A model generated the notes under the pieces. The model saw only the letters and a list, made by a program, of their open reading frames with translations. It searched no databases and had not been told where the DNA came from. A program made the position numbers and the translations under genes. A stretch of DNA of 64,000 nt from an uncultured Clostridium sp. (GTDB lineage Bacteria; Bacillota; Clostridia; Clostridiales; Clostridiaceae): the NCBI GenBank assembly GCA_900540255.1, contig UQFE01000004.1:57963-121962 (forward strand), read 5' to 3'. Of this stretch, positions 8,763-18,817 are shown piece by piece (within the stretch, counting starts at the first letter, position 1; every line of letters begins with the position of its first letter).

Positions 8763-9902
8763 ATGATATATTTAGACAATGCTGCAACAACCTTTCCAAA
8801 ACCCAATGAAGTTTATAATTCTGTAGATGATTGTATAAGAAATTATTGTGCTAATCCAGGAAGAGGTGCCCATAATTTATCTATTAAATGTGAAAGTAAA
8901 ATATTTGATTGTAGAGAAAGGCTTTCAATGTTATTAAATATAGAAAATCCTCTGAACATAATATTTACATCAAATGCTACAGATTCGTTAAATATTGCTA
9001 TAAAAGGAGTCTTAAAACCTGGGGATCATGCTATAACAACTATGATTGAGCATAATTCTGTTTTACGGCCATTATATTCATTGAAAAAATTTAATATTGA
9101 AACAACTATTATTCCTGTTAACTCTTTAGGATATTTAAATATAAACGATATAAAAAAATCTATTAAAAAAAATACAAAAGCAATTATTATAAATCATGGT
9201 TCAAATGTTATTGGAACCATTCAAAACCTTGAGCCTATTGGATTACTTGCTAAATCACTTGGAATACTATTTATAGTTGATGCTTCTCAAACAATAGGTT
9301 ATTCACAAATAAATGTAAAAAAAATGAATATAAACTTATTAGCTTTTCCTGGTCATAAATCACTTTTTGGATTACAAGGTACCGGAGGATTATATATTTC
9401 TGATAACATTAAAATATCCTCTTTAAAAGAAGGAGGAACTGGTAGTAATTCAGAATCAATAATTCAACCTGACTTTCTTCCTGATAAAATGGAAAGTGGC
9501 ACTTTAAACACCCCAGGAATAATAAGCTTAAATGAAGGCATTAAATTTATTTTTTCTAAAAGAATTGATAATATTAGAAATCATGAAATATCCCTTATGG
9601 AATATTTAACTTCAGAACTACAAAAATTACCCTTTGTAAAACTTTATGGTGAAACTAATCCTCAATTAAAAACTCCAGTATTATCATTTAACATTGATAA
9701 CCATGATAGTTCAGAAGTTGGACGTTATTTAAATTCATTAAATATTTACTTGCGTACAAGCTATCATTGTGCTCCTCTTATTCATAAGATAATTGGCACT
9801 GAAAGAATTGGTACTGTAAGAGTTAGTCCAGGTTATTTTAATACCTTTAATGATATAGAAACTTTTATTCTTGCCATAAAAAATTTTTATACTCACATAT
9901 AA
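8763..9902 (+). CDS. cysteine desulfurase family PLP enzyme
   Basis: A 379-residue class V aminotransferase-fold protein. It opens with IYLDNAATTFPKP; the PLP-binding lysine is in FPGHKSLFG (near residue 200); a catalytic-type Cys lies in TSYHCAPLIH near residue 338. The NAATTFPKP opening and the GHKSLFG lysine motif match the clostridial cysteine desulfurase subfamily that resembles selenocysteine lyase rather than IscS/NifS with an IscU partner, and no iscU is present. It forms a two-gene operon with the DUF3343 protein, suggesting persulfide or selenide transfer between them. A symmetrical terminator follows directly. Confidence 0.85.
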   Translation: MIYLDNAATTFPKPNEVYNSVDDCIRNYCANPGRGAHNLSIKCESKIFDCRERLSMLLNIENPLNIIFTSNATDSLNIAIKGVLKPGDHAITTMIEHNSVLRPLYSLKKFNIETTIIPVNSLGYLNINDIKKSIKKNTKAIIINHGSNVIGTIQNLEPIGLLAKSLGILFIVDASQTIGYSQINVKKMNINLLAFPGHKSLFGLQGTGGLYISDNIKISSLKEGGTGSNSESIIQPDFLPDKMESGTLNTPGIISLNEGIKFIFSKRIDNIRNHEISLMEYLTSELQKLPFVKLYGETNPQLKTPVLSFNIDNHDSSEVGRYLNSLNIYLRTSYHCAPLIHKIIGTERIGTVRVSPGYFNTFNDIETFILAIKNFYTHI

Positions 9903-9907
9903 AAAAT

Positions 9908-9932
9908 AGCTGTATCAAATTTTGATACAGCT
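9908..9932. terminator. bidirectional terminator between convergent genes
   Basis: AGCTGTATCAAA-TTTTGATACAGCT forms an 11-bp hairpin with A and T runs on its two sides. It sits between the cysteine desulfurase stop at 9902 and the coiled-coil gene stop at 9951. Confidence 0.75.
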
Positions 9933-9950
9933 CAATTTAAATATTATAAT

Positions 9951-11885
9951 TTACATAAACCCATTTCTTCTAATTCTGCTTAATTCCCTTATTTTTATAT
10001 TTAATATTTTTATTTCATTTACATATTTTAATTTTTCTTGTTTTTCAACTGTAAAGGCATCATTTAATTCATTTAATTGTAAATTTAGTTCTTCAATTTC
10101 ATTAACATACTTCATATTTTCTATTTTTATTTTATTAAGAAGCTTTTTCAAATTAGTAATTTCATTATTACTTTTTTCTTTTATTTCATTGTTTATGCTG
10201 CTTAATTCATTGTTTGAATTACTTAGCTCATTGTTTGAACTACTTAACTCCTTATTTATTTTATTTAAATTATTAATTTTCTCTTCATTTTTATTTAATT
10301 GCATGTTTAATTCTGTTATCTTGCTAATATAAGCTTCAATTTCATTTTTATATTTTTCTATTCTTTCATTTAATGATGATATTTCTATTAAATTTCCCTT
10401 AACTATTTTTTCACTTTTATTTTTACTTTCTTTCATATCTTGTACATTTTCATTACAAGTTTTAATTTCATCTTCTTTTTGTTTTATAATTTGCTTTAAG
10501 TTTACTATTTCATCTGAGTGATCTTGTAACAAACTTTTATTTAACCCTTCAATATCATTTATCTTTGCTTTATATTCTTCTATTGAATCTTGACTTTCAC
10601 TTAATTTTATTTCAATTTCATTTATTTGAATATTTTTTTGTTTAATCTTATCATTTAATAAATCTATATTTTCAAGAAGTTTTTCTCTATCACCTTCAAT
10701 TTCCGTAAATTTATCCATAAATTTATTAATTATTTCTTCATAACTTTCTATTTTCACTATAAGTTTATTGACATATTCTTTATCTATTGTTTTTTCTTTA
10801 ATTTCATTTTCAAGCTCTTGCTCTGTAATTATTATATTATTCTTTTCTAAAGATTCATTTTCTTTACTATTATCTTCTTTATCTTGCTCAATTAATTTAT
10901 CTGCCTTATTTTGTATAAAGTCTTCATCAGTAAATATTTCACCATCTTTTGTCTTAAAAATAATTATCCTATTTTTTAACAATTCATTATTAAATTCAAA
11001 ATAACATTTTTCTATTTTATCTATATTTTTTAAGTTTGATTCTAAAAGCAATTCTGCTGAATTAAAGCAATCCTCTTTTATTATTTTAATTTTATTTTCA
11101 GATATAGCAATTACATTTAATTTTCCATTATTTGAAATTTGAATATTAGCAAACCTAATATCTTTATTTCTCCTATCTATAGTTCTCTTCCTTATTTCAG
11201 AATCACCAACTCCAAATACTAAATTAAAATTATCACTTTCTCTAAAAATATAAGTATATGCTATATAATTATTATCTTTTATAAAATTAATATCTTCTAT
11301 CTCATTTGAGTTTGCATCCAATATTATAAATTCTGACCATTTATCTTCTGCATTAATAAATAGTCTATATCCAACATAATTAAGTTTTGCTGCTTTTACA
11401 TATGCAATTGATAAAATTCCATCCTTAATATTTACAATATAAGGAACATCTAAATTCTCCTCTAAAATATCCATGGTGATTTCTGTAGACATAATAAGAT
11501 TGTTATTTAGCCTTCTAAAGCATAATACATTTCTTTTATTAAACTTTTTAATATAAAAAATATTTAACATATTATTTAATGAAACTATTTGTATTTTGTT
11601 ATATTCTAATAATCCTTTTGTTAGTATCATAGAATTTTGAATTTTATTATCCTTAAATACAGTTAAAATTAATTGTTCTTTTAAATTTATATAAATAATA
11701 TATAAACCTTTATCTAAGTTTAAAATTACATTCTTTAATAACTTACAATCATTTAAAATTGTTTGCTCAAAAGTTAATTCATGATTTATATATTCATTTA
11801 TAATCACTTCATCATTTACTTTATGTATATAGTTTATTTTCTCCTCTTGCTTTATACAAAACCCCTCTAGATCATACATTTTCAT
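9951..11885 (-). CDS. large coiled-coil protein of unknown function
   Basis: About 644 residues. Residues 1 to about 330 are rich in short beta strands (DLEGFCIKQEEKINYIHK..., repeated ILNL/IYINLKEQ-type segments), suggesting a beta-propeller-like or repeat fold. From about 360 to 635 there is one long coiled coil with heptad Leu/Ile/Asn patterns and a Ser/Asn-rich stretch with repeated ELSNSNN units near 555-575. The tail is basic. No signal peptide or membrane segment is seen. The ATG at 11885 is chosen over the TTG at 11897 because the GGGGAG ribosome site overlaps the latter; 11879 is also possible. I do not recognise the family. A relic gene lies just upstream in the same direction. Confidence 0.6.
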   Translation of the reverse strand: MKMYDLEGFCIKQEEKINYIHKVNDEVIINEYINHELTFEQTILNDCKLLKNVILNLDKGLYIIYINLKEQLILTVFKDNKIQNSMILTKGLLEYNKIQIVSLNNMLNIFYIKKFNKRNVLCFRRLNNNLIMSTEITMDILEENLDVPYIVNIKDGILSIAYVKAAKLNYVGYRLFINAEDKWSEFIILDANSNEIEDINFIKDNNYIAYTYIFRESDNFNLVFGVGDSEIRKRTIDRRNKDIRFANIQISNNGKLNVIAISENKIKIIKEDCFNSAELLLESNLKNIDKIEKCYFEFNNELLKNRIIIFKTKDGEIFTDEDFIQNKADKLIEQDKEDNSKENESLEKNNIIITEQELENEIKEKTIDKEYVNKLIVKIESYEEIINKFMDKFTEIEGDREKLLENIDLLNDKIKQKNIQINEIEIKLSESQDSIEEYKAKINDIEGLNKSLLQDHSDEIVNLKQIIKQKEDEIKTCNENVQDMKESKNKSEKIVKGNLIEISSLNERIEKYKNEIEAYISKITELNMQLNKNEEKINNLNKINKELSSSNNELSNSNNELSSINNEIKEKSNNEITNLKKLLNKIKIENMKYVNEIEELNLQLNELNDAFTVEKQEKLKYVNEIKILNIKIRELSRIRRNGFM

Positions 11886-11942
11886 TTTACTCCCCAATAA
11901 TATTACTATTATAAGTTATGCATTTCTTTTCATACTTGATAC

Positions 11943-12527
11943 TTATCTCTTTTTACTTAAAAGCTTAACTATTAATTTATCTTTCTCATCTATAATTTTA
12001 TTTAATTCATTAATTTTTCTTAAATATTCATTATATTTCTTATTATACTTTCTTGTTAAGTTACTTATTTTATTTATATAACTTATTTTATTTTCTACAA
12101 TATCATCTCCTAGCAAACTTATAAGTTCATTATTTTTTTATTTTTATTATAAATATAATTTTCTATAACCTTTAAAAAGAAAGGTTTTCTCTTTATCCCC
12201 TCCCCTAAAAATTAAGTTTATTTTATCTTCATTTGTAATTATCATATCTAATGAATCAATATACAGTGAATATCTTTTACTATTCATATGTAAATGCTTC
12301 TTTATTTTCTTATTATATTTTAATTAAATCTCAACTAAATAAATTTTATATTTTTCATAATAAAAAGCTATCCATATTGATTAATTAAAATACTTAACAC
12401 AATAATCTTTAACATATTCTCCAAGCATTATTATTTCATCTTTTACTGAATAATATAAATTATCTTGCTCAATAAAAATTTTATAAACCTCTTTTTTATA
12501 ATCAATAAAAGTTATTTTTTTCAACAT
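11943..12527 (-). pseudogene. relic coding region interrupted only by in-frame TAA codons
   Basis: One continuous 195-codon minus-strand frame runs from an ATG with an AAGGTG site (12527) to a final TAA at 11943. It is interrupted by five internal stops, all TAA, at 12381, 12324, 12147, 12144 and 12138, with no frameshift. The segments read like one protein: MLKKITFIDYKKEVYKIFIE..., then ...RYSLYIDSLDMIITNEDKIN..., then a lysine-rich coiled coil ending LIVKLLSKKR. The first segment alone would make a 48-residue peptide. It precedes the 644-residue coiled-coil gene by about 57 bases and was perhaps co-transcribed with it. Family unknown. Confidence 0.55.
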
Positions 12528-12695
12528 AAAATCACCTTAAATTACTATATAGTAGACTATGTTTTTATCTTTATAAATATGTATGTATTTTTTCATTGAA
12601 ATTATAATATAAAACTATTTTCTCACAATTTATTTATCACCTCATATTATAGTATTAGGTTAATCTTAATCTAGAATTTAAGGAGGATATAATAT

Positions 12696-13658
12696 ATGTC
12701 ACAAGACACTTTTAATGTTGTTCAATCTGATACATTCGCTAATGAATGTATCATTGCCAAAAAAATATATGGTAGATGTAAACAACAAGATTGCTTAAAA
12801 CCACTTTGTGGACCAATGATTCCAGCACCTCCAATTTCATGTCCTGATATTTGTGATGGCCCTGGACCAGAAATACCAAACCCTTATAGCTCTATTCCAA
12901 TTTCAGCTAGTAAATTAGCTGCTACAAACCTTACTAATGCTACCGGACAAAGTTCTCCATTTGTAGCTACTATTAACAAAGATGATATAATTAATTTTAC
13001 TGATTCAGTTAGTAGTCTTTGTGTAGATAATTTTGATACAGAAATTACTGCAAATGTATGTCCTCAAAGTTTTAATTCCAATGGTTTTTATAATGTTAAA
13101 GTAACTTATACTTTCACTTATGATTTAACATTAATTGATGCTTCTGGAAATCCTATAACTGTAACAGTTGATAATAATGAAACAACAGATATTCCAGCTT
13201 ATACAACTTACACTAAAAATATTTCATTACAAGGTGGAATTGTGGAAGAAAATACACCTATTAAAGTTTTTGATTCATTAAACTCTAATATATCTAGCTC
13301 AAATAATGGTAACCTTTGTAATGCAGCTTGCAATGGTTCATTACCACTAAATAATAATCTTCCTGAAGTATTTGTAAAATCAATAGCAAATTCATTAACA
13401 GCTAATATCTCTAGATATTTTGTACCTTCACCTACTCCTGGTGTTATTCCAACAACACAATTATATCGTGCAGATGTTATAATTGGATTATTCACAATTA
13501 TTGAATTATATAGGTTAACAACTATAACTGTTATTACTACTGAACCTGGTGAACCACCTCAATGTCCACCTTCATATAGTAACAACGATCCTTGCCAAGA
13601 ATTTAATACACTTCCATTCCCATATGATGATTTTAATCCACCATATAGTGGTTGCTAA
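12696..13658 (+). CDS. cysteine- and proline-rich protein, probable spore-surface protein
   Basis: A 320-residue protein with no signal peptide. The N-terminal 60 residues contain several cysteines in a CKQQDCLKPLCGPMIPAPPISC-type region, followed by a domain rich in Thr, Val and Asn with alternating strands (YNVKVTYTFTYDLTLID; TVTVDNNETTDIPAYTTY) resembling the SPOCS-type beta domains of clostridial spore proteins, and a Pro/Cys-rich tail. Composition and the lack of an export signal are typical of spore coat or exosporium proteins; this is inference. It has a clear AAGGAGG site, its own upstream region and a strong terminator, so it is a single-gene unit. Confidence 0.55.
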   Translation: MSQDTFNVVQSDTFANECIIAKKIYGRCKQQDCLKPLCGPMIPAPPISCPDICDGPGPEIPNPYSSIPISASKLAATNLTNATGQSSPFVATINKDDIINFTDSVSSLCVDNFDTEITANVCPQSFNSNGFYNVKVTYTFTYDLTLIDASGNPITVTVDNNETTDIPAYTTYTKNISLQGGIVEENTPIKVFDSLNSNISSSNNGNLCNAACNGSLPLNNNLPEVFVKSIANSLTANISRYFVPSPTPGVIPTTQLYRADVIIGLFTIIELYRLTTITVITTEPGEPPQCPPSYSNNDPCQEFNTLPFPYDDFNPPYSGC

Positions 13659-13705
13659 TATATTTTATCAACTTATAACTTATATAAGGCAGGATAAAAA
13701 AATCT

Positions 13706-13751
13706 CTACATGAAAGGAATTATTTTAATTCCTTCATGTAGGATTTTTTTT
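13706..13751 (+). terminator. intrinsic terminator of the coat-like gene
   Basis: CTACATGAA-GGAATTA pairs with TAATTCCTTCATGTAG (ends 13706 and 13741), giving about 16 bp with one bulge, followed by eight T residues. Confidence 0.85.
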
Positions 13752-13803
13752 ATTATATGTTATTTAAAAGTTTTTAAAAGCTTATAAAAAATCCATAAAA
13801 AAT

Positions 13804-13848
13804 AAAACTATAAGATAGTTAATTGTAATTTAACATGCTTATAGTTTT
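13804..13848 (-). terminator. terminator of the helD-like gene
   Basis: AAAACTATAAG (13804-13814) pairs with CTTATAGTTTT (13838-13848), an 11-bp stem, and the minus strand continues with a T-rich tract. The loop is long (23 bases). Confidence 0.55.
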
Positions 13849-13857
13849 ATTCTTTAT

Positions 13858-16143
13858 TTAACTTCTAACTATATTTTTTGATAACTCTTCCTCTGTTATT
13901 ATATATTCATTATGAAGTGCTCTTGTTAAAGCTACATATAATAATCTTTGATTTAATATATTATCAGGATAGTTTTTTTCTGTTGGATTATATATAATTG
14001 TACCATCAAATTCCAAGCCCTTTGTTAAATAAGTAGGTATAAGAACTATATCTGTATTAGGACTATCCTTTTCATTACCTTTTATTAAAGTATATTCTAA
14101 ATTAGTATATTTTTTTAACTCCTTATCTAAAATCTTTGCTTCATTAAAAGTTTTAGTTATAATAGCAATACTATGTTTCCCTTTAGAATTTAACCTCTTA
14201 ACTATTTCATCAATTAATTCAACAGATTCTCTTCTAGATACAGATTTAATTATTTGTGGTTTATCTCCATGTCTTAATACAGGTTTTGCACTTTTTATAT
14301 TTAACCCTTGTGCTTTTAATGCAGAATTAGCAAATTCTATTATTTCAACTGTTGATCTATAACTTTGGCTTAAAGAAATAAAAGTTGCCTTTCCATCAAA
14401 AACACCTTCAGTAATATCTTCCCATTTTCTTATTCCCTTATAATGATATATACCTTGTGCTAAATCACCAACAAGAGTTAATGAATTTCCCTTAGACATA
14501 TTATTAATTAAATATATTTGAAATGGACTATAATCTTGAGCTTCATCTACAACTATATGTTTAAATTTATTTTTTTCATCTATTCCTTCTAATATCATAT
14601 GAATATAAAATAATATTGGTAAATCATCTTCATCAATTATTCCATTTTCTTTGTTTCTTAACACATCATTTTTAATATATTCAGCTAAACCTTTAGGAAT
14701 TCTATTTGCCGTAACAATTTCAAATATTTGATCATCTTCAAATAATCTATAATAAATATCACTACATGTAATTCCTCTCCAATGCTTAAAATAATCATTC
14801 ATAGTCTTTTTAGCATCATGTTTAATATGTTCCTTTAAACTATCTCTTTCATTATATATTTCTATTAACTTATGTCTTCTTTCTTCACTATCATCTAACT
14901 TTCTTTTTATTTCTTTAATTTTTAAGTCCCATTCTCTATCAATTTGAACAAGAAGCATTGCAATCTTTTCTTTTAATTTTAATGTTAAGTATCTCTTTAT
15001 TTCATCTTTTCTCTTATTTATAGGATAATTAGAAAGATCTTTAAGGTATAATCTCATTATTTCTCTTTTTGAAAATAAAACATAATTAGAAATTAATATA
15101 TCATCAATTTCTAATGAACTACCTTCTAATAATGTTATATATCTATCTATTATAGTTTTAAATATTAAATTTCCCTTTACTCTAGATGAATTAATTATAA
15201 ATTGTTTTTCTTTACTGTCCTCTGCTTCTATAAGTTCTTTTAACTTATCATCTTTAGTTTTAATTTTTCCCTTTATTTTTAATTGCTTCATAACTAACTC
15301 TTGAAAAGTTGTTTGCTTGACATCATTTGAACCTAACGTTGGAAGAATATCAGATATATAATCTAAAAATAGCTTATTTGGTGCTAAAACTAAAATATCT
15401 TTTCCATCCATCGATTCTCTATATCTATATAACAAATAAGCTAATCTATGTAATGCAATTGTAGTTTTTCCTGAACCAGCTGATCCTTGAACTATTATAG
15501 GAAGATTTTTAGGCCACCTTATAATATCATTTTGTTCTTTTTGTATTGTTGCAACTACTTCCTTTAACTTTTTTCCTCTACTTTCTTCTAAGTTTATTTT
15601 TAAGAACTCATCAACAAGACCTTCTCCCTCTTCTCCATTAATTATTATTTCATTTGTTCCTTCATCAAAAATTTTAGATAGATTTTCTTCATTATATAAA
15701 AATTTTCTCTTTAAATTTAAGTCTCCTTCAACTACTCCCATAGGTGCTTTATAGTATGCTTCTCCCCCTGTCCCACTATAATATAAATCTGCAACTGGGG
15801 CTCTCCAATCCACAACTATTTCTTCACCATCATATGTTGATGTTATTCCCTTTTTTCCTATATAAATCTTTTCTTGACTTCCAAATTTCTCATCAAAATC
15901 AACTCTACCAAAATAAGGATTTTTTAATGCTTCTTCATAATTTTCTATTTCTTTCTTTAAAAGCATATATATTTTTTCTGTATTTTCTTTTTCTTGGCTA
16001 TAGCTTCCTTTTGCTTCTTTAGTAACAGATATTAATTTTTTTTGTATTTCTTCTTGGTATCTTTTTTTTTGTTCAACTTCATTTAATATATCTTTACGCT
16101 TTTGCTCAAGAATTTTCTTTTCTAAAGCTAAATTATCATTCAT
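13858..16143 (-). CDS. helD: UvrD-like ATPase HelD (RNA polymerase recycling factor)
   Basis: A 761-residue HelD-type superfamily 1 ATPase. HelD binds RNA polymerase and uses ATP to remove it from nucleic acid and recycle it. Seen here: an N-terminal antiparallel coiled coil of about 70 residues (LEKKILEQKRKDILNEVEQK...), which in HelD enters the secondary channel; a conserved YIGKKGITSTYDGEEIVVDWRAPVADLYY block; Walker A QGSAGSGKTTIAL near 220; Walker B VVDEAQDYSPFQ near 530; the QSYRST motif; and VALTRALHNEY near the end. Length and order agree with clostridial HelD. It is a single gene. The ribosome site is weak. Confidence 0.88.
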   Translation of the reverse strand: MNDNLALEKKILEQKRKDILNEVEQKKRYQEEIQKKLISVTKEAKGSYSQEKENTEKIYMLLKKEIENYEEALKNPYFGRVDFDEKFGSQEKIYIGKKGITSTYDGEEIVVDWRAPVADLYYSGTGGEAYYKAPMGVVEGDLNLKRKFLYNEENLSKIFDEGTNEIIINGEEGEGLVDEFLKINLEESRGKKLKEVVATIQKEQNDIIRWPKNLPIIVQGSAGSGKTTIALHRLAYLLYRYRESMDGKDILVLAPNKLFLDYISDILPTLGSNDVKQTTFQELVMKQLKIKGKIKTKDDKLKELIEAEDSKEKQFIINSSRVKGNLIFKTIIDRYITLLEGSSLEIDDILISNYVLFSKREIMRLYLKDLSNYPINKRKDEIKRYLTLKLKEKIAMLLVQIDREWDLKIKEIKRKLDDSEERRHKLIEIYNERDSLKEHIKHDAKKTMNDYFKHWRGITCSDIYYRLFEDDQIFEIVTANRIPKGLAEYIKNDVLRNKENGIIDEDDLPILFYIHMILEGIDEKNKFKHIVVDEAQDYSPFQIYLINNMSKGNSLTLVGDLAQGIYHYKGIRKWEDITEGVFDGKATFISLSQSYRSTVEIIEFANSALKAQGLNIKSAKPVLRHGDKPQIIKSVSRRESVELIDEIVKRLNSKGKHSIAIITKTFNEAKILDKELKKYTNLEYTLIKGNEKDSPNTDIVLIPTYLTKGLEFDGTIIYNPTEKNYPDNILNQRLLYVALTRALHNEYIITEEELSKNIVRS

Positions 16144-16398
16144 TTGTTTTCACGACCATTCTATTTTTTATAAATTTTATGCCATACCTAATAATAATCT
16201 ACACTTATTAATTTGTATAGTAATACTTATTTATAGTCTTTCCACTTTTACAACTTTTATTTTAATTTTATCAATTTTATTATATATAATTTATTAAACA
16301 CTGTCTAAATTTATAGTGTAAAATAAATATATTCCCTAATAAATAAATAATTAATATTTTCAATTAATTATTTATTATAAAATATCCTTATATATTAA

Positions 16399-17754
16399 TT
16401 AATTTTTAAATGAATGTATTGGAGCTGGTATTCTACCACCTCGTTGTATAAACTCAAATGAAGAATATTTATTTACTTTCATTACAGGAGCACTTCCTAA
16501 TAATCCACCAAATTCAACCATATCTCCAACCTTACATCCTGGTGCTGGTATTATCCTTACAGCTGTAGTTTTATTATTTATAACACCAATTGCACTTTCA
16601 TCTGCAATTATTGCTGATATTGTTTCTGCTGATGTATCTCCAGGTACTGCAATCATATCTAATCCTACTGAGCATATTGCTGTCATAGCTTCAAGCTTTT
16701 CTAAATTTAATGAACCATTTAAAACTGCATCTATCATTCCTACATCTTCTGAAACTGGAATAAACGCTCCACTTAATCCTCCAACATGACTACATGCCAT
16801 TACTCCACCTTTTTTAACTTGATCATTTAATAATGCAAGTGCTGCTGTTGTTCCATGTGTTCCTACTACTTCTAACCCCATTGCTTGTAATATATGTGCT
16901 ACAGAATCTCCAATTGCAGGTGTAGGTGCTAATGATAAATCTACTATTCCAAAAGGAGTATTTAATCTTTTAGATGCTTCATGTGCTACTAATTGCCCAA
17001 TTCTTGTTATTTTAAATGCTGTCTTTTTTATTGTTTCTGCTAATACATCAAAACTTTCTCCCTTTACCTTTTCAATTGCTCTTTGAACTACCCCTGGACC
17101 ACTTACACCTACATTAATAATCTTATCCGCTTCTCCTACCCCATGAAATGCTCCTGCCATAAATGGATTATCTTCAACTGCATTTGCAAATACAACAAGC
17201 TTTGCACACCCAAACCCCTTTTTATCAGATGTTAAATTTGCTATTTTTTTAATTACTTCACCCATTTCTTTCACAGCATCCATATTAATTCCACATCTTG
17301 TTGATCCTACATTTACAGATGAACATACCTTACTAGTTTTAGCTAATGCTTCTGGAATTGAATTAATTAAAATGCTATCGCCTTTAGTATATCCCTTATG
17401 TACTAATGCTGAAAATCCCCCTATAAAGTCAATGCCTAATTCATATGCAGCCCTATCTAATGTTTCGGCAAATTTTATATAATCTTTTTCATCTGTAGTA
17501 CCTGCTACTATAGATATTGGTGTAACCGAAACTCTTTTATTCACTATTGGCACTCCAAATTCATTTTCTATTTCATTGCCTACTTTAACTAAATCTTTAG
17601 CAACTGTAATAATCTTATTATATATTTTTTCCCTAGCTTTATCTCCATTGCTATCTATACAATCTAAAAGAGAAATTCCCATAGTTATAGTTCTAATATC
17701 TAACTTTTCTTCTTCAATCATTTTAATTGTTTCTAATATATTATTTGCATTCAT
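16399..17754 (-). CDS. PFL family protein (UPF0210)
   Basis: A 451-residue protein of UPF0210, annotated as PFL family because of a pyruvate-formate-lyase-like barrel. Conserved stretches visible are [24 protein letters not shown] at the start, [27 protein letters not shown], the glycine-rich [14 protein letters not shown], and a C-terminal [17 protein letters not shown]. No glycyl-radical loop or catalytic Cys pair is evident, so PFL chemistry should not be assumed. It is encoded 26 bases after the ACT-domain UPF0237 gene; this two-gene arrangement is widely conserved in Firmicutes and suggests that the ACT protein regulates this one by ligand binding. Function unknown. Confidence 0.88.
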   Translation of the reverse strand: MNANNILETIKMIEEEKLDIRTITMGISLLDCIDSNGDKAREKIYNKIITVAKDLVKVGNEIENEFGVPIVNKRVSVTPISIVAGTTDEKDYIKFAETLDRAAYELGIDFIGGFSALVHKGYTKGDSILINSIPEALAKTSKVCSSVNVGSTRCGINMDAVKEMGEVIKKIANLTSDKKGFGCAKLVVFANAVEDNPFMAGAFHGVGEADKIINVGVSGPGVVQRAIEKVKGESFDVLAETIKKTAFKITRIGQLVAHEASKRLNTPFGIVDLSLAPTPAIGDSVAHILQAMGLEVVGTHGTTAALALLNDQVKKGGVMACSHVGGLSGAFIPVSEDVGMIDAVLNGSLNLEKLEAMTAICSVGLDMIAVPGDTSAETISAIIADESAIGVINNKTTAVRIIPAPGCKVGDMVEFGGLLGSAPVMKVNKYSSFEFIQRGGRIPAPIHSFKN

Positions 17755-17780
17755 AACTTTCCCCCATTAAAAGCTTTATT

Positions 17781-18062
17781 TTATACACTATAAATTGAGT
17801 TAAATATTTCTTCCCTTTGTATTTTCACATCCACTCCAAGTTCCTTGCCTTTTAATTCTAAAGATTTTTTAATTTCCTCAAAATTACTATTGCTTAACTT
17901 TAAATCAAGCATCATTATCATAGTAAAAAATTCATCTATAATTGTTTGATTAACATCTAAAATATTAATATTTAACCTTTGTAATTCATTACTTACTCCA
18001 GCTATAATCCCTACTTTATCTTTTCCTATCACTGTTAATATTGCTTTCATCTCACCCTCCAC
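17781..18062 (-). CDS. ACT domain protein (UPF0237)
   Basis: A 93-residue stand-alone ACT domain. The opening KAILTVIGKDKVGIIAGVSNELQRLNINILDVNQT contains the strand-helix pattern with the KVGIIAGV ligand loop near 16-23, like glycine-cleavage regulators. ACT domains bind amino acids or other small ligands at dimer interfaces; the ligand here is unknown. The ATG of the longer frame (MEGEMKAIL) overlaps the GGAGG-like site, and MKAILTV may be the true start, removing four residues. It leads the conserved pair with UPF0210. Confidence 0.85.
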   Translation of the reverse strand: MEGEMKAILTVIGKDKVGIIAGVSNELQRLNINILDVNQTIIDEFFTMIMMLDLKLSNSNFEEIKKSLELKGKELGVDVKIQREEIFNSIYSV

Positions 18063-18292
18063 TTATTCCAAATTAAGTAATTTTTGCAATTTATTATATT
18101 AATTCTACTCTTCCAATAATTAATTGTCAATTTATTCTATATTCCATTTATACTTCTTATAAAACTATTAAACTTCTGCTCCCTTATTACTTATATTACT
18201 TAATAATAAAATCATAATATTTTTATAAATTTACTACCGCCTTAGCATAATTCATAAAAATATTGTTAACCTTATAACTTTTAATACAAAAA

Positions 18293-18324
18293 AATAATGA
18301 CACTTACTTATAAGCATCATTATT
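18293..18324 (-). terminator. terminator of the metF-luxS operon
   Basis: AATAATGA and TCATTATT pair around an inner CTTA/TAAG step, and the minus strand continues into seven T residues. It lies 24 bases past the luxS stop. Confidence 0.7.
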
Positions 18325-18347
18325 TATACATACTTTATATATTATTT

Positions 18348-18806
18348 TTATTCTTCTCCATAAATATTAAGAGAAAATCCTTTCTTTAATACCTCTTTTG
18401 CATATTCCTTTGCTCCAAATAAAGATAAATCTCTATAATTACCACATTGGATATCATTTGCAGCAGGAATTTCTGTTGCATTTAATACAACATTTAATGA
18501 TTTTTCAACAACTTCCTTAATTTTACTAACTTCTCTATTTCCAAATATACTTAAATAAAATCCTGTTCTACATCCCATTGGAGAAAAATCAATTATTCCA
18601 TCTAAATTTTTTCTTAATTCATACGCTAATAAATGTTCTAATCCATGCATAGCTGCTGTTCCAAAGGCTTCTTTATTTGGCTGTAAAAATCTAATATCAA
18701 ATTTTGTTACATAATCTCCTTGAGGTCCATTTAAAGTACAGCACTTTCTTATATATGGTGCTTTAACTTTTCTATGATCTAATTCAAAACTTTCTACCTT
18801 ATCCAT
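18348..18806 (-). CDS. luxS: S-ribosylhomocysteine lyase
   Basis: LuxS cleaves S-ribosylhomocysteine to homocysteine and 4,5-dihydroxy-2,3-pentanedione, the precursor of autoinducer-2, within the activated methyl cycle. The 152 residues carry the metal site HGLEH (His54, His58) with Cys121 in QCGNYRDLS, and the catalytic Cys79 in PMGCRTGFY. The start has a perfect AGGAGG site and lies 11 bases after the metF stop, so both come from one transcript headed by a SAM-I riboswitch. The grouping links homocysteine production (LuxS) to methyl-folate supply for its remethylation (MetF). Confidence 0.96.
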   Translation of the reverse strand: MDKVESFELDHRKVKAPYIRKCCTLNGPQGDYVTKFDIRFLQPNKEAFGTAAMHGLEHLLAYELRKNLDGIIDFSPMGCRTGFYLSIFGNREVSKIKEVVEKSLNVVLNATEIPAANDIQCGNYRDLSLFGAKEYAKEVLKKGFSLNIYGEE

Positions 18807-18817
18807 TTTATTACCTC

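Noticed and set aside
9922..10332. 136-codon hydrophobic plus-strand frame
   Set aside because: Antisense shadow of the coiled-coil gene; Asn/Glu/Lys-rich codons read as Phe/Leu/Ser on the other strand.
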